A DNA stretch of 64,000 bases, taken from JAOPZW01 sp963707695 (GTDB lineage: Bacteria; Actinomycetota; Thermoleophilia; Solirubrobacterales; Solirubrobacteraceae). Position 1 is the stretch's first letter; each line of letters begins with the position of its first letter. Shown here piece by piece: positions 55,784-63,986 of the stretch. The DNA lies in NCBI GenBank assembly GCA_963707695.1, contig CAVPQY010000003.1:434001-498000 (forward strand), read 5' to 3'. A program made the translations under genes and the position numbers. Below the pieces are notes generated by a model that was given only the letters and a program-made list of their open reading frames with translations, was not told where the DNA came from and searched no databases.

Positions 55784-56243
55784 CTAGGCCGCGTCGGCCG
55801 TGCGCTCCGCCGGCGGCCGCTCCACCAGCGCCTTCAGCCGCCGCAGCGACTCGTCGTTGCGCCGGCGGACGAGCGGGTCCGTCAGGGCGTTGAAGACCAG
55901 CCGGCTCAACGGGTCACCCGGCGCCTCGTACATCGTGATGCGGCTGCCGCCGTCCTCCGGGCGGACCTCGAGCGTGACGATGCGCCGTCCCGACCGGGCG
56001 CGCGCGGGCCCTGAGCTTCACGAACCGCGGCGCGTCGAACTCGAGCACCTGCGTGTGGTCCTTGACCTCGAAGGGCCCGAGTCCCACGGCGTGGTGGAAG
56101 CGCGTGCCGGGCGCGGGGAAGCCCGGGTCGGCGAAGCGGAAGCGCTTGGCGCCGACGACCCAGCGCGGGTAGCACGCGGGATCGCGGAGGACCTCGAAGA
56201 CGCGCTCCGGGGTCACGCCGACGTGGACGTCGTTGCGGGCCAC
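55784..56243 (-). CDS. SRPBCC/polyketide cyclase-like protein, one frameshift
   Basis: The protein begins ARNDVHVGVTPERVFEVLRDPACYPRWVVGAKRFRF, the N-terminal strand and helix of START-like/SRPBCC proteins, with FPAPGTRFHHAVGLGPFEVKDHTQVLEF next. After a frame change near 56007 it continues with GGSRITMYEAPGDPL and ends in a charged helix (DESLRRLKALVE). It would bind a hydrophobic ligand in a helix-grip cavity, ligand unknown. A TAGCAC hexamer lies 6 bases before the GTG at 56243. Confidence 0.72.
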
Positions 56244-56319
56244 CGCCGGGTGCTACCCCTCGCCCGCCCCTCCGCGCAGGAGGTCGGCGCCCCGCTCGGA
56301 CGCCACCCGGGGGCCTGCG

Positions 56320-57831
56320 TCAGAAGGCGCCGCGGCGCAGGAAGACGGCGGGGACGGTCTTGAGGAGGATGGAGAGGTCGAGGAAGACCGACCACCGCTC
56401 GAGGTAGAGGAAGTCCAGGCGGACGAGGTCGTCGAAGTCGAGGTCCGCGCGGCCGGACACCTGCCAGAGCCCGGTGAGCCCCGGCAGGACGAGGTAGCGC
56501 TTCTTGTGCCAGTCCTCGAGGCGCTCGTAGTCGCGCTGGGGCAGCGGCCGCGGGCCGACGAGCGACATCTCGCCGCGCAGGACGTTGAAGAGCTGGGGCA
56601 GCTCGTCGAGCGAGAACCGGCGCAGCACCCGGCCGACGGCCGTCGTGCGCGGGTCGTCGCGCATCTTGAACAGCGCGCCCGTGGCCTCGTTCTGGGCCTC
56701 GAGCTCGGCCTGGCGGCGGTCGGCGTCGTCGTACATCGTGCGGAACTTCAGGCAGGCGAAGGGGACGCCGCCGATCCCCGGGCGCGTCGAGCGGTAGATC
56801 ACCGGCCCGCGGCTCGTGAGCTTCACGAGCAGGGCGCAGGTCGCCAGGAAGGGGCTGAGCAGGATCACGAGCAGCGTCGAGCCGAGGAGGTCGAAGGACC
56901 GCTTGATGACGTAGTCGAAGCCCTCGAAGACGGGCGGCTTGAGCTCGAAGAGCGGGACGGACTCGCCCGGGGATGAACTCCGCCCGCTGGACGAGGATCT
57001 CCATCGTCGAGGGGGCGACGCGCACGCGGACGCCGCGCTGGTGGCAGGCGTCCACGAGCTCGACCGCCTGCTGCTCGGGGAAGGCGGGGTCGGCGATGAT
57101 GACCTCGTCGATGCGCTGCTCGGTCACGAGCCGCGGCAGGTCCTCGAAGCGCCCGAGCGAGCGCAGGCCGTCGCTCGAGCGCGGCTGCAGCGACACGAAG
57201 CCGACGACGTGGATCGAGGCGGGCCCGTGGTCGAGCGCCTGGGCCACGCTCTCGATGTGGTCGCCGCTGCCGACGAGGATCGCCCGGCGCGCGTAGCCGG
57301 CGGCGCGCAGGATCGCGCCGGTCAGCGAGCTCGTAGGCGAAGCGGAACGAGGCGACGAAGGCGACGGCGAAGAACAGCGAGCCGTAGAAGATGTAGTAGC
57401 TCGAGAACCGCTCGCCGTTGACGACGGCGTAGACGAGCGCGACCGCGGCCACCGCCGTGAGCGACGAGACGATGCGCGACAGCCCCGGCCGCTCGGCGCG
57501 GTTGTTGTAGAGGCCGGACTGCGCGAAGAGCAGCGCGGTCAGCAGGAAGGCGAAGGAGACGTACTGCTTCGTCGTCTCCAGCACCGGGCTCTCGCTCCAG
57601 AGCCCGCGCGCGAGCGGCCTTGAGCGCGAGCGCCGTGTAGATCGCGATGAAGACGGCGGCGAAGTCGAGGGCCAGCAGCGACCCGACGCGCCCGATCCGC
57701 CGCGCGGTCTCCCAGCGCAGGAGGAACGACAGCGCCGGCGGGCGCTTGCGCCGGACGTCGTACTCGACCTCGTGCAGCGACACGGGGGCCTCGCGCGGCG
57801 TCGTCTCGCTCGAGGGCCCCATGCCCGGCAT
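56320..57831 (-). CDS. Polyprenyl-phosphate hexose-1-phosphate transferase (WbaP/WcaJ-like), frameshifted
   Basis: The N-terminus has about four spans (ALDFAAVFIAIYTALALKA and others) and a CoA-binding-like domain (ILVGSGDHIESVAQAL). The C-terminal sugar-transferase domain reads FDYVIKRSFDLLGS, KFRTMYDDADRRQAEL, RRFSLDELPQLFNVLRGEMS, LVGPRPLP and LPGLTGLWQVSGRADLDFDD. This is the catalytic set of polyisoprenyl-phosphate phosphoglycosyl transferases. It would start repeat-unit synthesis by moving hexose-1-phosphate to undecaprenyl phosphate. Indels near 57618, 57328 and 56970 break the frame, but the catalytic domain itself is clean. Confidence 0.85.
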
Positions 57832-57886
57832 CAACGTCCCGGGCCGGCCAGGGTCGCGGGGTTGGACGGGTGAACGCGCCACCGGC

Positions 57887-58834
57887 CTACGTCGTCACCC
57901 CCACGAGGACGTCGATCCCGGCCTGGTCGATGGTGCGGCGCAGGCCCTCGCGCAGGTCGACCTCGGGCTCCCAGCCCAGGAGGTCGCGGGCACGGCCGAT
58001 GTCGGGCCGGCGGACCTTCGGGTCGTCCGTCGGCAGCGCCTCGTGGACGATCTCCGACTCGCTCGCCGTGACCTCGACGACGGCCTCGGCCAGCTCGAGC
58101 AGCGTGAACTCCGACGGGTTGCCGATGTTGACCGGGTGGTGCTCGCCGGACTCGGCCAGGGCGATGATCCCCCGGACGAGGTCGTCGACGTAGCAGAAGG
58201 AGCGCGTCTGGCTGCCGTCGCCGAACACCGTGATGTGGCGGTTCGTCAGGGCCTGGCGCAGGAACGTCGGGATCGCCCGGCCGTCGTGCGGGCGCATCCG
58301 CGGGCCGTAGGTGTTGAAGATCCGGACGATCGCGGTGTCGACGCCCTGCTGGCGGTGGTAGGCCATCGTCAGCGCCTCGGCGTAGCGCTTGGCCTCGTCG
58401 TAGACGCCCCGCGGGCCGATCGGGTTGACGTGCCCCCAGTAGTCCTCGGTCTGCGGGTGGACCTGCGGGTCGCCGTAGACCTCGCTCGTCGAGAAGAGCA
58501 GGAAGCGCGCCCGGTGGGCCTTGGCCAGCCCGAGCGTGTGGTGGGTGCCGTGCGAGCCGACCTTCAGCGTGTGCAGCGGCAGGCGCAGGTAGTCGATGGG
58601 CGAGGCCGGCGAGGCCGCGTGGTAGACGACGTCGATCGGCTCGTCGACGAAGTACGGGTGGACGATGTCGGCCTGCAGGAAGACGAAGTCGGGCGACCGG
58701 ATGTGCTCGATGTTCCGGAGGGACCCGGTCTCGAGGTTGTCGACGCAGATGACGCGGTGATCGCGGCGCAGGAGCTCTTCGCACAGGTGCGAGCCCAAGA
58801 AGCCGGCACCGCCGGTGACGAGGCAGGTGGCCAT
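57887..58834 (-). CDS. UDP-glucuronate decarboxylase-like SDR
   Basis: The intact 315-residue SDR has VTGGAGFLGSHLCEELL at residues 6-22, VDNLETGSLRNIEHI, YHAASPASPIDYLRLPL, STSEVYGDPQVHPQ, YDEAKRYAEAL (YxxxK) and RIFNTYGPRMRPHDGRAIP. These closely follow UXS, which makes UDP-xylose from UDP-glucuronate. The VNIGNPSEFTLLELAE and GWEPEVDLREGLRRTI ends also agree. With the dehydrogenase at 42038 it could form a UDP-glucose to UDP-xylose route. A TAGTCT hexamer lies 9 bases before the ATG. Confidence 0.88.
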   Translation of the reverse strand: MATCLVTGGAGFLGSHLCEELLRRDHRVICVDNLETGSLRNIEHIRSPDFVFLQADIVHPYFVDEPIDVVYHAASPASPIDYLRLPLHTLKVGSHGTHHTLGLAKAHRARFLLFSTSEVYGDPQVHPQTEDYWGHVNPIGPRGVYDEAKRYAEALTMAYHRQQGVDTAIVRIFNTYGPRMRPHDGRAIPTFLRQALTNRHITVFGDGSQTRSFCYVDDLVRGIIALAESGEHHPVNIGNPSEFTLLELAEAVVEVTASESEIVHEALPTDDPKVRRPDIGRARDLLGWEPEVDLREGLRRTIDQAGIDVLVGVTT

Positions 58835-58843
58835 GGACGGCCT

Positions 58844-58849
58844 AGACTA
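58844..58849 (-). promoter_or_regulatory. Leaderless promoter -10 (TAGTCT)
   Basis: On the minus strand TAGTCT ends 9 bases before the ATG at 58834. The gap contains no Shine-Dalgarno. Confidence 0.55.
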
Positions 58850-58901
58850 CGGATCCGGCGAGGGGGACCTCGCTCAGAGCGGCCGTTTCCCGGCCTATCG
58901 A

Positions 58902-59084
58902 CTAGCTCTGGCGAGCCTTGCGCAGGTCGCGCTTGCGCACCGCGGGGTCCAGGACGTACGTCCGCGCCCCCGTCCGCTCCGCGAGCCCCGCCCCGGCCAG
59001 CCGTCGCAGGACGACCGGGCAGCGCCGGCACCGCGGGCTGCTCTTGCAGCAGCGCTTCTTGACCTTGACCTCGGGCTTCGGCAT
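58902..59084 (-). CDS. Small Cys-rich protein (CC-x5-C-x2-CP)
   Basis: The 60-residue protein begins PKPEVKVKKRCCKSSPRCRRCPVVL and ends with a short winged-like stretch (LAGAGLAERTGARTYVL) and a basic tail. The four Cys (CC-x5-C-x2-C) could bind zinc or a cluster. I recall similar small proteins in other actinobacteria, but cannot name a function. It diverges from the ferritin gene with 24 bases between starts, which would be consistent with a metal-related role. It is too short for most gene callers in GC-rich DNA, but the motif makes it convincing. Confidence 0.68.
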   Translation of the reverse strand: MPKPEVKVKKRCCKSSPRCRRCPVVLRRLAGAGLAERTGARTYVLDPAVRKRDLRKARQS

Positions 59085-59094
59085 CGGCGGGTCT

Positions 59095-59101
59095 GGGAGG
59101 G
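59095..59101 (+). promoter_or_regulatory. Ribosome binding site (GGGAGGG)
   Basis: GGGAGGG lies 7 bases before the ferritin ATG at 59109. Ferritin is one of the few genes here with a clear Shine-Dalgarno, so its transcript has a leader. Confidence 0.6.
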
Positions 59102-59108
59102 TACGGCC

Positions 59109-59642
59109 ATGCCCGCACCCGCCTTCGCCGCCGCGCTCAACGAGCAGGTCGGCCACGAGTTCGCCGCCCACCAGCAGTACGTCGCGATCGCCGTGCACTA
59201 CGACGCCGAGACGCTGCCGCGGCTGGCGGCGTTCTTCTACGCCCAGGCGCTCGAGGAGCGCAACCACGCGATGATGATGGTGCAGTACCTCCTGGACTCC
59301 GGCGCCGAGGTCGCCGTCCCCGGCACGGACGCGCCGCGCTCGTCCTTCGCCGACATCGTCGAGCCCGTCCAGACCGCGCTCGACCAGGAGCGCCGCGTCA
59401 CCGACCAGATCAGCGCCCTGACCGCGCTCGCACGGGAGACGGGCGACTTCCAGAGCGAGCAGTTCCTCGGCTGGTTCCTCAAGGAGCAGGTCGAGGAGGT
59501 CGCGTCCATGGGCGACCTGCTGCGCGTCGTGCAGCGCGCGAAGGACGACCCGCTGCGCGCCGAGGAGCACCTCGCGCGCGAGGGACGCTCCGACGGGGGC
59601 GGCGACCCCACCGCGCCGGCGGCGGCCGGCGGCGCGGTCTGA
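59109..59642 (+). CDS. Ferritin
   Basis: The intact 177-residue protein forms iron-storage shells. Ferroxidase-centre ligands are visible: Glu17 (in NEQVGHEFAAHQQY), Glu50 and His53 (ALEERNHAMM), and later Glu residues in LDQERRVTDQI and FLKEQVEEVASM. The four-helix pattern covers residues 5-160 and is followed by a disordered Gly/Pro/Ala tail. It resembles the mycobacterial BfrB-type ferritins rather than haem-binding bacterioferritin, since no Met haem ligand is evident. It sits apart from the glycan genes and diverges from the small Cys-rich protein. Confidence 0.92.
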   Translation: MPAPAFAAALNEQVGHEFAAHQQYVAIAVHYDAETLPRLAAFFYAQALEERNHAMMMVQYLLDSGAEVAVPGTDAPRSSFADIVEPVQTALDQERRVTDQISALTALARETGDFQSEQFLGWFLKEQVEEVASMGDLLRVVQRAKDDPLRAEEHLAREGRSDGGGDPTAPAAAGGAV

Positions 59643-59655
59643 GCGGCACGCGCAG

Positions 59656-59679
59656 GGCGCGCGGGCGCGGGCGCGCGCC
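59656..59679. terminator. Possible bidirectional hairpin terminator
   Basis: A perfect 7-base stem (GGCGCGC at 59656-59662, GCGCGCC at 59673-59679) with a 10-base loop lies in the 46-base gap between the convergent ferritin and CFA genes. There is no T-run, so it may act as a pause or Rho-assisted site rather than a classical terminator. Confidence 0.35.
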
Positions 59680-59688
59680 GCAGGCCCG

Positions 59689-60945
59689 CTAGGCCGGCTT
59701 GCGGGCCTTGACCTGGAAGATCGAGGTGAAGCCCGTCTCGAAGCCGCGCCGGGCGGCGCGCAGGTACAGCCGCCAGACCCGCATCCGCTCGGGGCCGGCC
59801 AGGCGCTCGCCCTCGGCGGCGTGCTCGTCGAGGCGCGCCGCCCAGTGGCGCAGCGTCTCGGCGTAGTCCTCCCGGTAGCCCTCGACGTGCTCGGGCTCGA
59901 GGCCCGCGCGCTCGACGGCGGTCAGGATGCGCGAGACGTGCAGCGGGGCGGCGTCGGGGAAGACGAAGCGCTCCGAGAACGGGCCGGCCTCGCCGTCGGT
60001 GTGGCGCAGGCGCGCGATGCCGTGGTTCAGCAGCCGCCCGCCGGGGGCCAGCAGCTCGCCCAGGCGCGCCGCGTAGGCGTCGATGTTCGCGCTGCCGACG
60101 TGCTCGACCATGCCGATCGACGCGATCGCGTCGAAGCGCTCACCGCGCAGCTCGCGCCAGTCCATGACGCGGATGTCGACCCGGTCGCCGAGGCCCTCCT
60201 CCTGCGCGCGGCGGCGGGCCAGCTCGGCCTGGCGCTCGGAGAGGGTGACGCCGAGGACCGACGCGCCGTGCTCGCGCGCGACGTGGCGCGTGAACGACCC
60301 CCAGCCACAGCCGACGTCGAGCACGCGCTGAGCGGGCTCGAGCTCGAGCTTGTCGGCCGTGATGGCGAGCTTGACCTGCTGGGCCTCCTCGAGCGTGGAG
60401 CCGGCGGGCGCCCGGGAGAAGAACGCGCACGAGTACGTCATCGACGCGTCGAGGAACAGCGCGAAGAAGTCGTTCGAGACGTCGTAGTGGTGGCGCACGG
60501 CGCGGGCGTCGCGCGCGACGGAGTGCCGGCGCCCGCGCGGGCGCAGCTCGGAGGCCGGCGCGGCGGGCGGCCGGGTCAGGCCCACCGCGCGGGCCGCGGC
60601 CGCCATGAGCCGCAGGCGGTGGCGCCCGCCGACGGCGGGCGGCGACCAGCCGTCCAGCAGCGACAGCGCGGCCTCGACGTCGTCGACGTCGAGCGCCCCG
60701 GAGACGTAGGCGCGGCCGATGCCGAGCTGGCCCGGGGCGCGCAGCGCGTGGGCGACGGCCTCGGGCGAGCGGACGGTGAAGACCGGGCCCGTGGGGGCGG
60801 CGGCGCTGCCGTTGCCGTTGACGCGGCCGTCGTGGGAGGCCGCCGTGGCGGGCAGGACCGCGCCGTCCCACCAGCGGACCTCGAAGGGACGCTCGGGAAT
60901 GGCCTCGGCGATGGCCTGGCGGAGGGGTTCGGGTCGGGCGAGCAC
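59689..60945 (-). CDS. cfa: Cyclopropane-fatty-acyl-phospholipid synthase
   Basis: The intact 418-residue enzyme adds a methylene group from SAM to unsaturated acyl chains of membrane phospholipids. The SAM motif is VLDVGCGWGSFTRHV. Upstream are HHYDVSNDFFALFLDASMTYSCAFF, the CFA-family substrate and bicarbonate-site region, and downstream are IASIGMVEHVGSANIDAYAARL and FVFPDAAPLHVSRIL. A variable N-terminal domain of about 150 residues precedes this. The GTG at 60945 has a TAGGAT hexamer 6 bases upstream. Confidence 0.93.
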   Translation of the reverse strand: MLARPEPLRQAIAEAIPERPFEVRWWDGAVLPATAASHDGRVNGNGSAAAPTGPVFTVRSPEAVAHALRAPGQLGIGRAYVSGALDVDDVEAALSLLDGWSPPAVGGRHRLRLMAAAARAVGLTRPPAAPASELRPRGRRHSVARDARAVRHHYDVSNDFFALFLDASMTYSCAFFSRAPAGSTLEEAQQVKLAITADKLELEPAQRVLDVGCGWGSFTRHVAREHGASVLGVTLSERQAELARRRAQEEGLGDRVDIRVMDWRELRGERFDAIASIGMVEHVGSANIDAYAARLGELLAPGGRLLNHGIARLRHTDGEAGPFSERFVFPDAAPLHVSRILTAVERAGLEPEHVEGYREDYAETLRHWAARLDEHAAEGERLAGPERMRVWRLYLRAARRGFETGFTSIFQVKARKPA

Positions 60946-60951
60946 CGGCTG

Positions 60952-60957
60952 ATCCTA
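60952..60957 (-). promoter_or_regulatory. Leaderless promoter -10 (TAGGAT)
   Basis: On the minus strand TAGGAT ends 6 bases before the cfa GTG at 60945. It overlaps the last codons of the upstream MoaD-MoaE gene. Confidence 0.5.
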
Positions 60958-61680
60958 GGACGATCGCGGCGCGGCCGGCGGGCCGGTGCGCGGCGGGGCC
61001 GGCGGGGGGGTGGGCGCCGTCTCGGGCGGGGCCGGCGGCGTCGGGGGGGTGCCGGTCACCCACCGCCCGGCGTCGCCCTCGACCTCCTTCTTCCAGATCG
61101 GGGCCGACGCCTTGAGGGCGTCGATGACCTCCCGGCCTCCGGCGAAGGCCTCCCCGCGGTGCGGCGCGCTCACGGCGACCACGACCGACGGCTCCGAGAG
61201 CGGCACGGCGCCGACGCGGTGCTCGACGGCCGCGGCGCACAGCCCGTGGCGGGCCACCGCGGCCTCCGCGATCGCCCGCATGGCGTCGAGGGCCATGCCC
61301 TCGTAGGCCTCGTACTCGAGGCGGTCGACCTCGCGGGTCACCCCCTGGAAGGTCACGACCGCGCCGGCCCGCGGGTCGCGCACCCGCGCGGTCACCGCGT
61401 CGAGCGACAGCGGGGCGTCGCGCAGGGCGACGTGGACGGGGCGGCCCTCCGATCCGCCGCTGACCGGCGGCAGCAGCGCGAGCTCGTCGCCGGGCGCCAG
61501 CCGCTGGGCGGCCGGCGCGTGCTCGCGGTTCACGGCGAGGACGAGCGGCAGGTCGCCGGCCAGGTCGCCGACGGCGGCCAGGGCGTCGGCGACGCTGGCG
61601 CCGTCGGGCAGGTCGAGCTCGAGCACGTCGCGCCCGGCGCGCTCGCGCAGCACGGCGAAGAGGCGGACGCGGACGCGCAT
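60955..61680 (-). CDS. moaX: MoaD-MoaE fusion, molybdopterin synthase
   Basis: Residues 1-76 are a MoaD (beta-grasp, ubiquitin-like) domain that starts RVRVRLFAVLRERAG and ends with the Gly-Gly pair (75-76) needed for thiocarboxylation. Ser77 begins a MoaE domain with VVTFQGVTREVDRLEYEAY, HRVGAVPLSEPSVVVAVSA and APIWKKEVEGD, the catalytic Lys region. A Pro-rich tail ends the 241-residue protein. Together they make molybdopterin from cyclic pyranopterin. The fusion resembles mycobacterial MoaX, which is cleaved after the Gly-Gly. The ATG at 61680 follows TAGCCT by 8 bases. Confidence 0.92.
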   Translation of the reverse strand: MRVRVRLFAVLRERAGRDVLELDLPDGASVADALAAVGDLAGDLPLVLAVNREHAPAAQRLAPGDELALLPPVSGGSEGRPVHVALRDAPLSLDAVTARVRDPRAGAVVTFQGVTREVDRLEYEAYEGMALDAMRAIAEAAVARHGLCAAAVEHRVGAVPLSEPSVVVAVSAPHRGEAFAGGREVIDALKASAPIWKKEVEGDAGRWVTGTPPTPPAPPETAPTPPPAPPRTGPPAAPRSS

Positions 61681-61688
61681 CGCGCCGG

Positions 61689-61694
61689 AGGCTA
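61689..61694 (-). promoter_or_regulatory. Leaderless promoter -10 (TAGCCT)
   Basis: On the minus strand TAGCCT ends 8 bases before the ATG at 61680. It is one of two divergent promoters in the 180-base gap 61681-61860, the largest clear intergenic region of the window. Confidence 0.6.
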
Positions 61695-61847
61695 CCCAGG
61701 ACAGCCCCCACGGCGGCGAGGGCCGCCTGGTCATCGAGATGGCGGGCGTCGGCAGGCTGCTCGGCCTCACCGCGCGAGGCCCGTGAGGGGCGGGTCACCG
61801 GTCCCGGCCGACCCCGGACCGGGCCGCTGAGCGGGCCGGGCTGGCGG

Positions 61848-61853
61848 TACCGT
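61848..61853 (+). promoter_or_regulatory. Leaderless promoter -10 (TACCGT)
   Basis: TACCGT ends 7 bases before the ATG of the mutase gene at 61861. There is no Shine-Dalgarno. Confidence 0.6.
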
Positions 61854-61860
61854 CTGGCCC

Positions 61861-63495
61861 ATGGCCACGACGAAGCCGGGCACGGACGAGGTCGGCGAGC
61901 GCCTGACGGTCGCGCCGATCGTCGGCCCCGACGACCCGCGGCGGTTCACGGACTCCGGCATCGAGGTCCAGCCGCTCTACACCGAGGACGACCTGCCCGA
62001 GCAGCTCGAGCTCGGCGAGCCGGGGACCTTCCCCTACATCCGCGGCGTGCACCGCGAGATGTACCGCAAGCAGACGTGGACGATGCGCCAGTACGCGGGC
62101 TACGCGAGCGCCAAGGAGTCCAACGAGCGCTACCGCTACCTGCTCTCGAAGGGCTCCACCGGCCTCTCGATGGCCTTCGACCTCCCCACCCAGCTGGGCC
62201 TGGACTCCGACAACCCGCGCTGCCTGGGCGAGGTCGGCCGCACCGGCGTGGCCATCGACACGATCGACGACATGCGGACGGCCTTCGACGGCATCCCGCT
62301 CGACCAGGTCTCGACGTCGATGACCATCAACGCGCCCGCGGCGGTCCTGCTCTGCCTCTACCAGCTCGTCGGCGAGGAGCAGGGCGTCCCGAGCGAGCAG
62401 CTCCGCGGGACGACGCAGAACGACGTGCTCAAGGAGTACATCGCCCGGGGGAACTACATCTACCCGCCGCAGCCGACGATGCGGCTGACGACCGACCTCT
62501 TCGCCTACTGCAACGACCACATCCCGCGCTGGAACACGATCTCCATCTCCGGCTACCACTTCCGCGAGAAGGGGGCGTCCGCGGTCCAGGAGGTCGCCTT
62601 CACGCTCTGCAGCGGGATCGCCTACGTTCAGGCCGCCCTCGACGCCGGGCTCGCCGTCGACGACTTCGCCCCGCGCCTGGCCTTCTTCTTCAACGGCCAC
62701 AACAACGTCTTCCAGGAGGTCGCGAAGTTCCGCGCGGCCCGGCGGATGTGGGCGCACGTCATGCGCGACCGCTTCGGGGCCCAGGACCCGAAGTCGATGA
62801 TGCTGCGCTTCCACACGCAGACCGGCGGCGTCACGCTCACCGCCCAGCAGCCCGAGAACAACATCGCGCGCGTCGCCCTGCAGGGCTTCGCCGCCGTCTG
62901 CGGCGGCACGCAGTCGCTGCACACCAACGGCTACGACGAGGCGCTCGCCCTGCCCACCGAGCGCGCGGCGAAGATCGCGGTCCGCACCCAGCAGGTGCTC
63001 GCGCACGAGTCCGGGGCCGCCGACACCGTCGACCCCTTCGCCGGGTCGTACTACGTCGAGGCGCTGACCGACGAGATCGAGGCGCGCGCGACGGAGCTCA
63101 TCACGAAGGTCGACGAGCTCGGGGGATCGGTCAACGCGATCGAGTTCATCACGGGCGAGATCGACGAGAGCGCCTGGGGCTACCAGGAGCGCTACCGGCT
63201 CAAGCAGGACGTCGTCGTGGGTGTCAACGAGTACGTCGAGGACGACGTCGAGGTGCCCGACCTCCTGCGCGTGGACCCCGAGTCCGAGCGCGAGCAGGTC
63301 GAGCGCCTGCAGGCGTTCAAGGCCTCCCGCGACCAGGCGCTGGTCGACCGCCGCCTGGAGGAGCTGCGCGACGTCGCCCGCGGCAGCGACAACCTCCTGC
63401 CCGCCCTTCGCGAGGCGCTCCGCGACCGCGCCTCGATGGGCGAGGTCTGCGGCGCGATGCAGGACGTGTTCGGGAAGTACGCGCCGACGTTCTGA
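61861..63495 (+). CDS. Methylmalonyl-CoA mutase large subunit (stand-alone)
   Basis: The intact 544-residue protein is the substrate-binding TIM-barrel part of B12-dependent acyl-CoA mutases. Diagnostic parts are FPYIRGVHREMY, WTMRQYAGYASAKESNERYRYLL, GLSMAFDLPTQLGLDSDNP, TTQNDVLKEYIARGNYIYPP and FAGSYYVEALTDEIEARA. The Tyr in RQYAG and Arg in IARGNY fit methylmalonyl-CoA rather than isobutyryl-CoA. The C-terminal B12-binding domain (DxHxxG) is absent, so a separate small subunit must be encoded elsewhere, as in other bipartite mutases. It links propionate or odd-chain/branched catabolism to succinyl-CoA. Confidence 0.93.
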   Translation: MATTKPGTDEVGERLTVAPIVGPDDPRRFTDSGIEVQPLYTEDDLPEQLELGEPGTFPYIRGVHREMYRKQTWTMRQYAGYASAKESNERYRYLLSKGSTGLSMAFDLPTQLGLDSDNPRCLGEVGRTGVAIDTIDDMRTAFDGIPLDQVSTSMTINAPAAVLLCLYQLVGEEQGVPSEQLRGTTQNDVLKEYIARGNYIYPPQPTMRLTTDLFAYCNDHIPRWNTISISGYHFREKGASAVQEVAFTLCSGIAYVQAALDAGLAVDDFAPRLAFFFNGHNNVFQEVAKFRAARRMWAHVMRDRFGAQDPKSMMLRFHTQTGGVTLTAQQPENNIARVALQGFAAVCGGTQSLHTNGYDEALALPTERAAKIAVRTQQVLAHESGAADTVDPFAGSYYVEALTDEIEARATELITKVDELGGSVNAIEFITGEIDESAWGYQERYRLKQDVVVGVNEYVEDDVEVPDLLRVDPESEREQVERLQAFKASRDQALVDRRLEELRDVARGSDNLLPALREALRDRASMGEVCGAMQDVFGKYAPTF

Positions 63496-63550
63496 CCCGG
63501 CTCAGGGTCTCGAGCGCCACGAGGCCCGCCGCCGGGGCCCGAGCAGCCGG

Positions 63551-63973
63551 CTACCCGTCCCGCTGACCCCCGGCGTCGTCCTGCGCCGTCCACTCCGGCG
63601 CGGCGTAGGCCGCTCCGGGGACGCCGCCGACGCAGAGCACGCGCAGGCCCTCCGGGCCGCTCGTCAGCACCCGCGCCACGCCGGCGTCCACGCGGACGAG
63701 GTGCTCGGGGTCGAGGGGCAGCCGCAGGTCGCCCGCGACGACCGCGCCCGAGCCGCGCAGGGCGACGTACAGCTCCTGCTGGCCGGTGTCGGACTCGTCG
63801 TGGGACTTCGTCGCGTAGTCGGGCGGCAGGTCCATGATCTGCACGCCGAACGCGGTGATGCCCATCCCGGCGCGGACGAGCTTCGCGAAGCCGTCCCAGA
63901 GCTGGGGCAGGTCGTCGACGGCGCGCCCGGCGATCGGGGCTCCGGGAGCGCGGTCAGGTGGTGGCGTAGGCAT
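63551..63973 (-). CDS. Cupin-like protein
   Basis: The intact 140-residue protein has a single cupin domain. The first motif region reads KSHDESDTGQQELYVALRGSGAVV with His, Glu and Gln as potential metal ligands. The second is the PLDPEHLVRVDAGVARVL strand pair. Such proteins bind a metal or small ligand, and the substrate is not evident. An AGGAGG ribosome binding site lies 7 bases before the ATG at 63973, so translation is leadered. It is convergent with the mutase gene. Confidence 0.78.
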   Translation of the reverse strand: MPTPPPDRAPGAPIAGRAVDDLPQLWDGFAKLVRAGMGITAFGVQIMDLPPDYATKSHDESDTGQQELYVALRGSGAVVAGDLRLPLDPEHLVRVDAGVARVLTSGPEGLRVLCVGGVPGAAYAAPEWTAQDDAGGQRDG

Positions 63974-63980
63974 CGGCGGG

Positions 63981-63986
63981 CCTCCT
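63981..63986 (-). promoter_or_regulatory. Ribosome binding site (AGGAGG)
   Basis: On the minus strand AGGAGG ends 7 bases before the cupin ATG at 63973. It marks one of the few Shine-Dalgarno-led starts in the window. Confidence 0.65.

Noticed and set aside
63523..63538. GGCCC/GGGCC hairpin after the mutase gene as a terminator
   Set aside because: The stem is only 5 bases with a 6-base loop and no T-run. Such stems are frequent by chance at this GC content.
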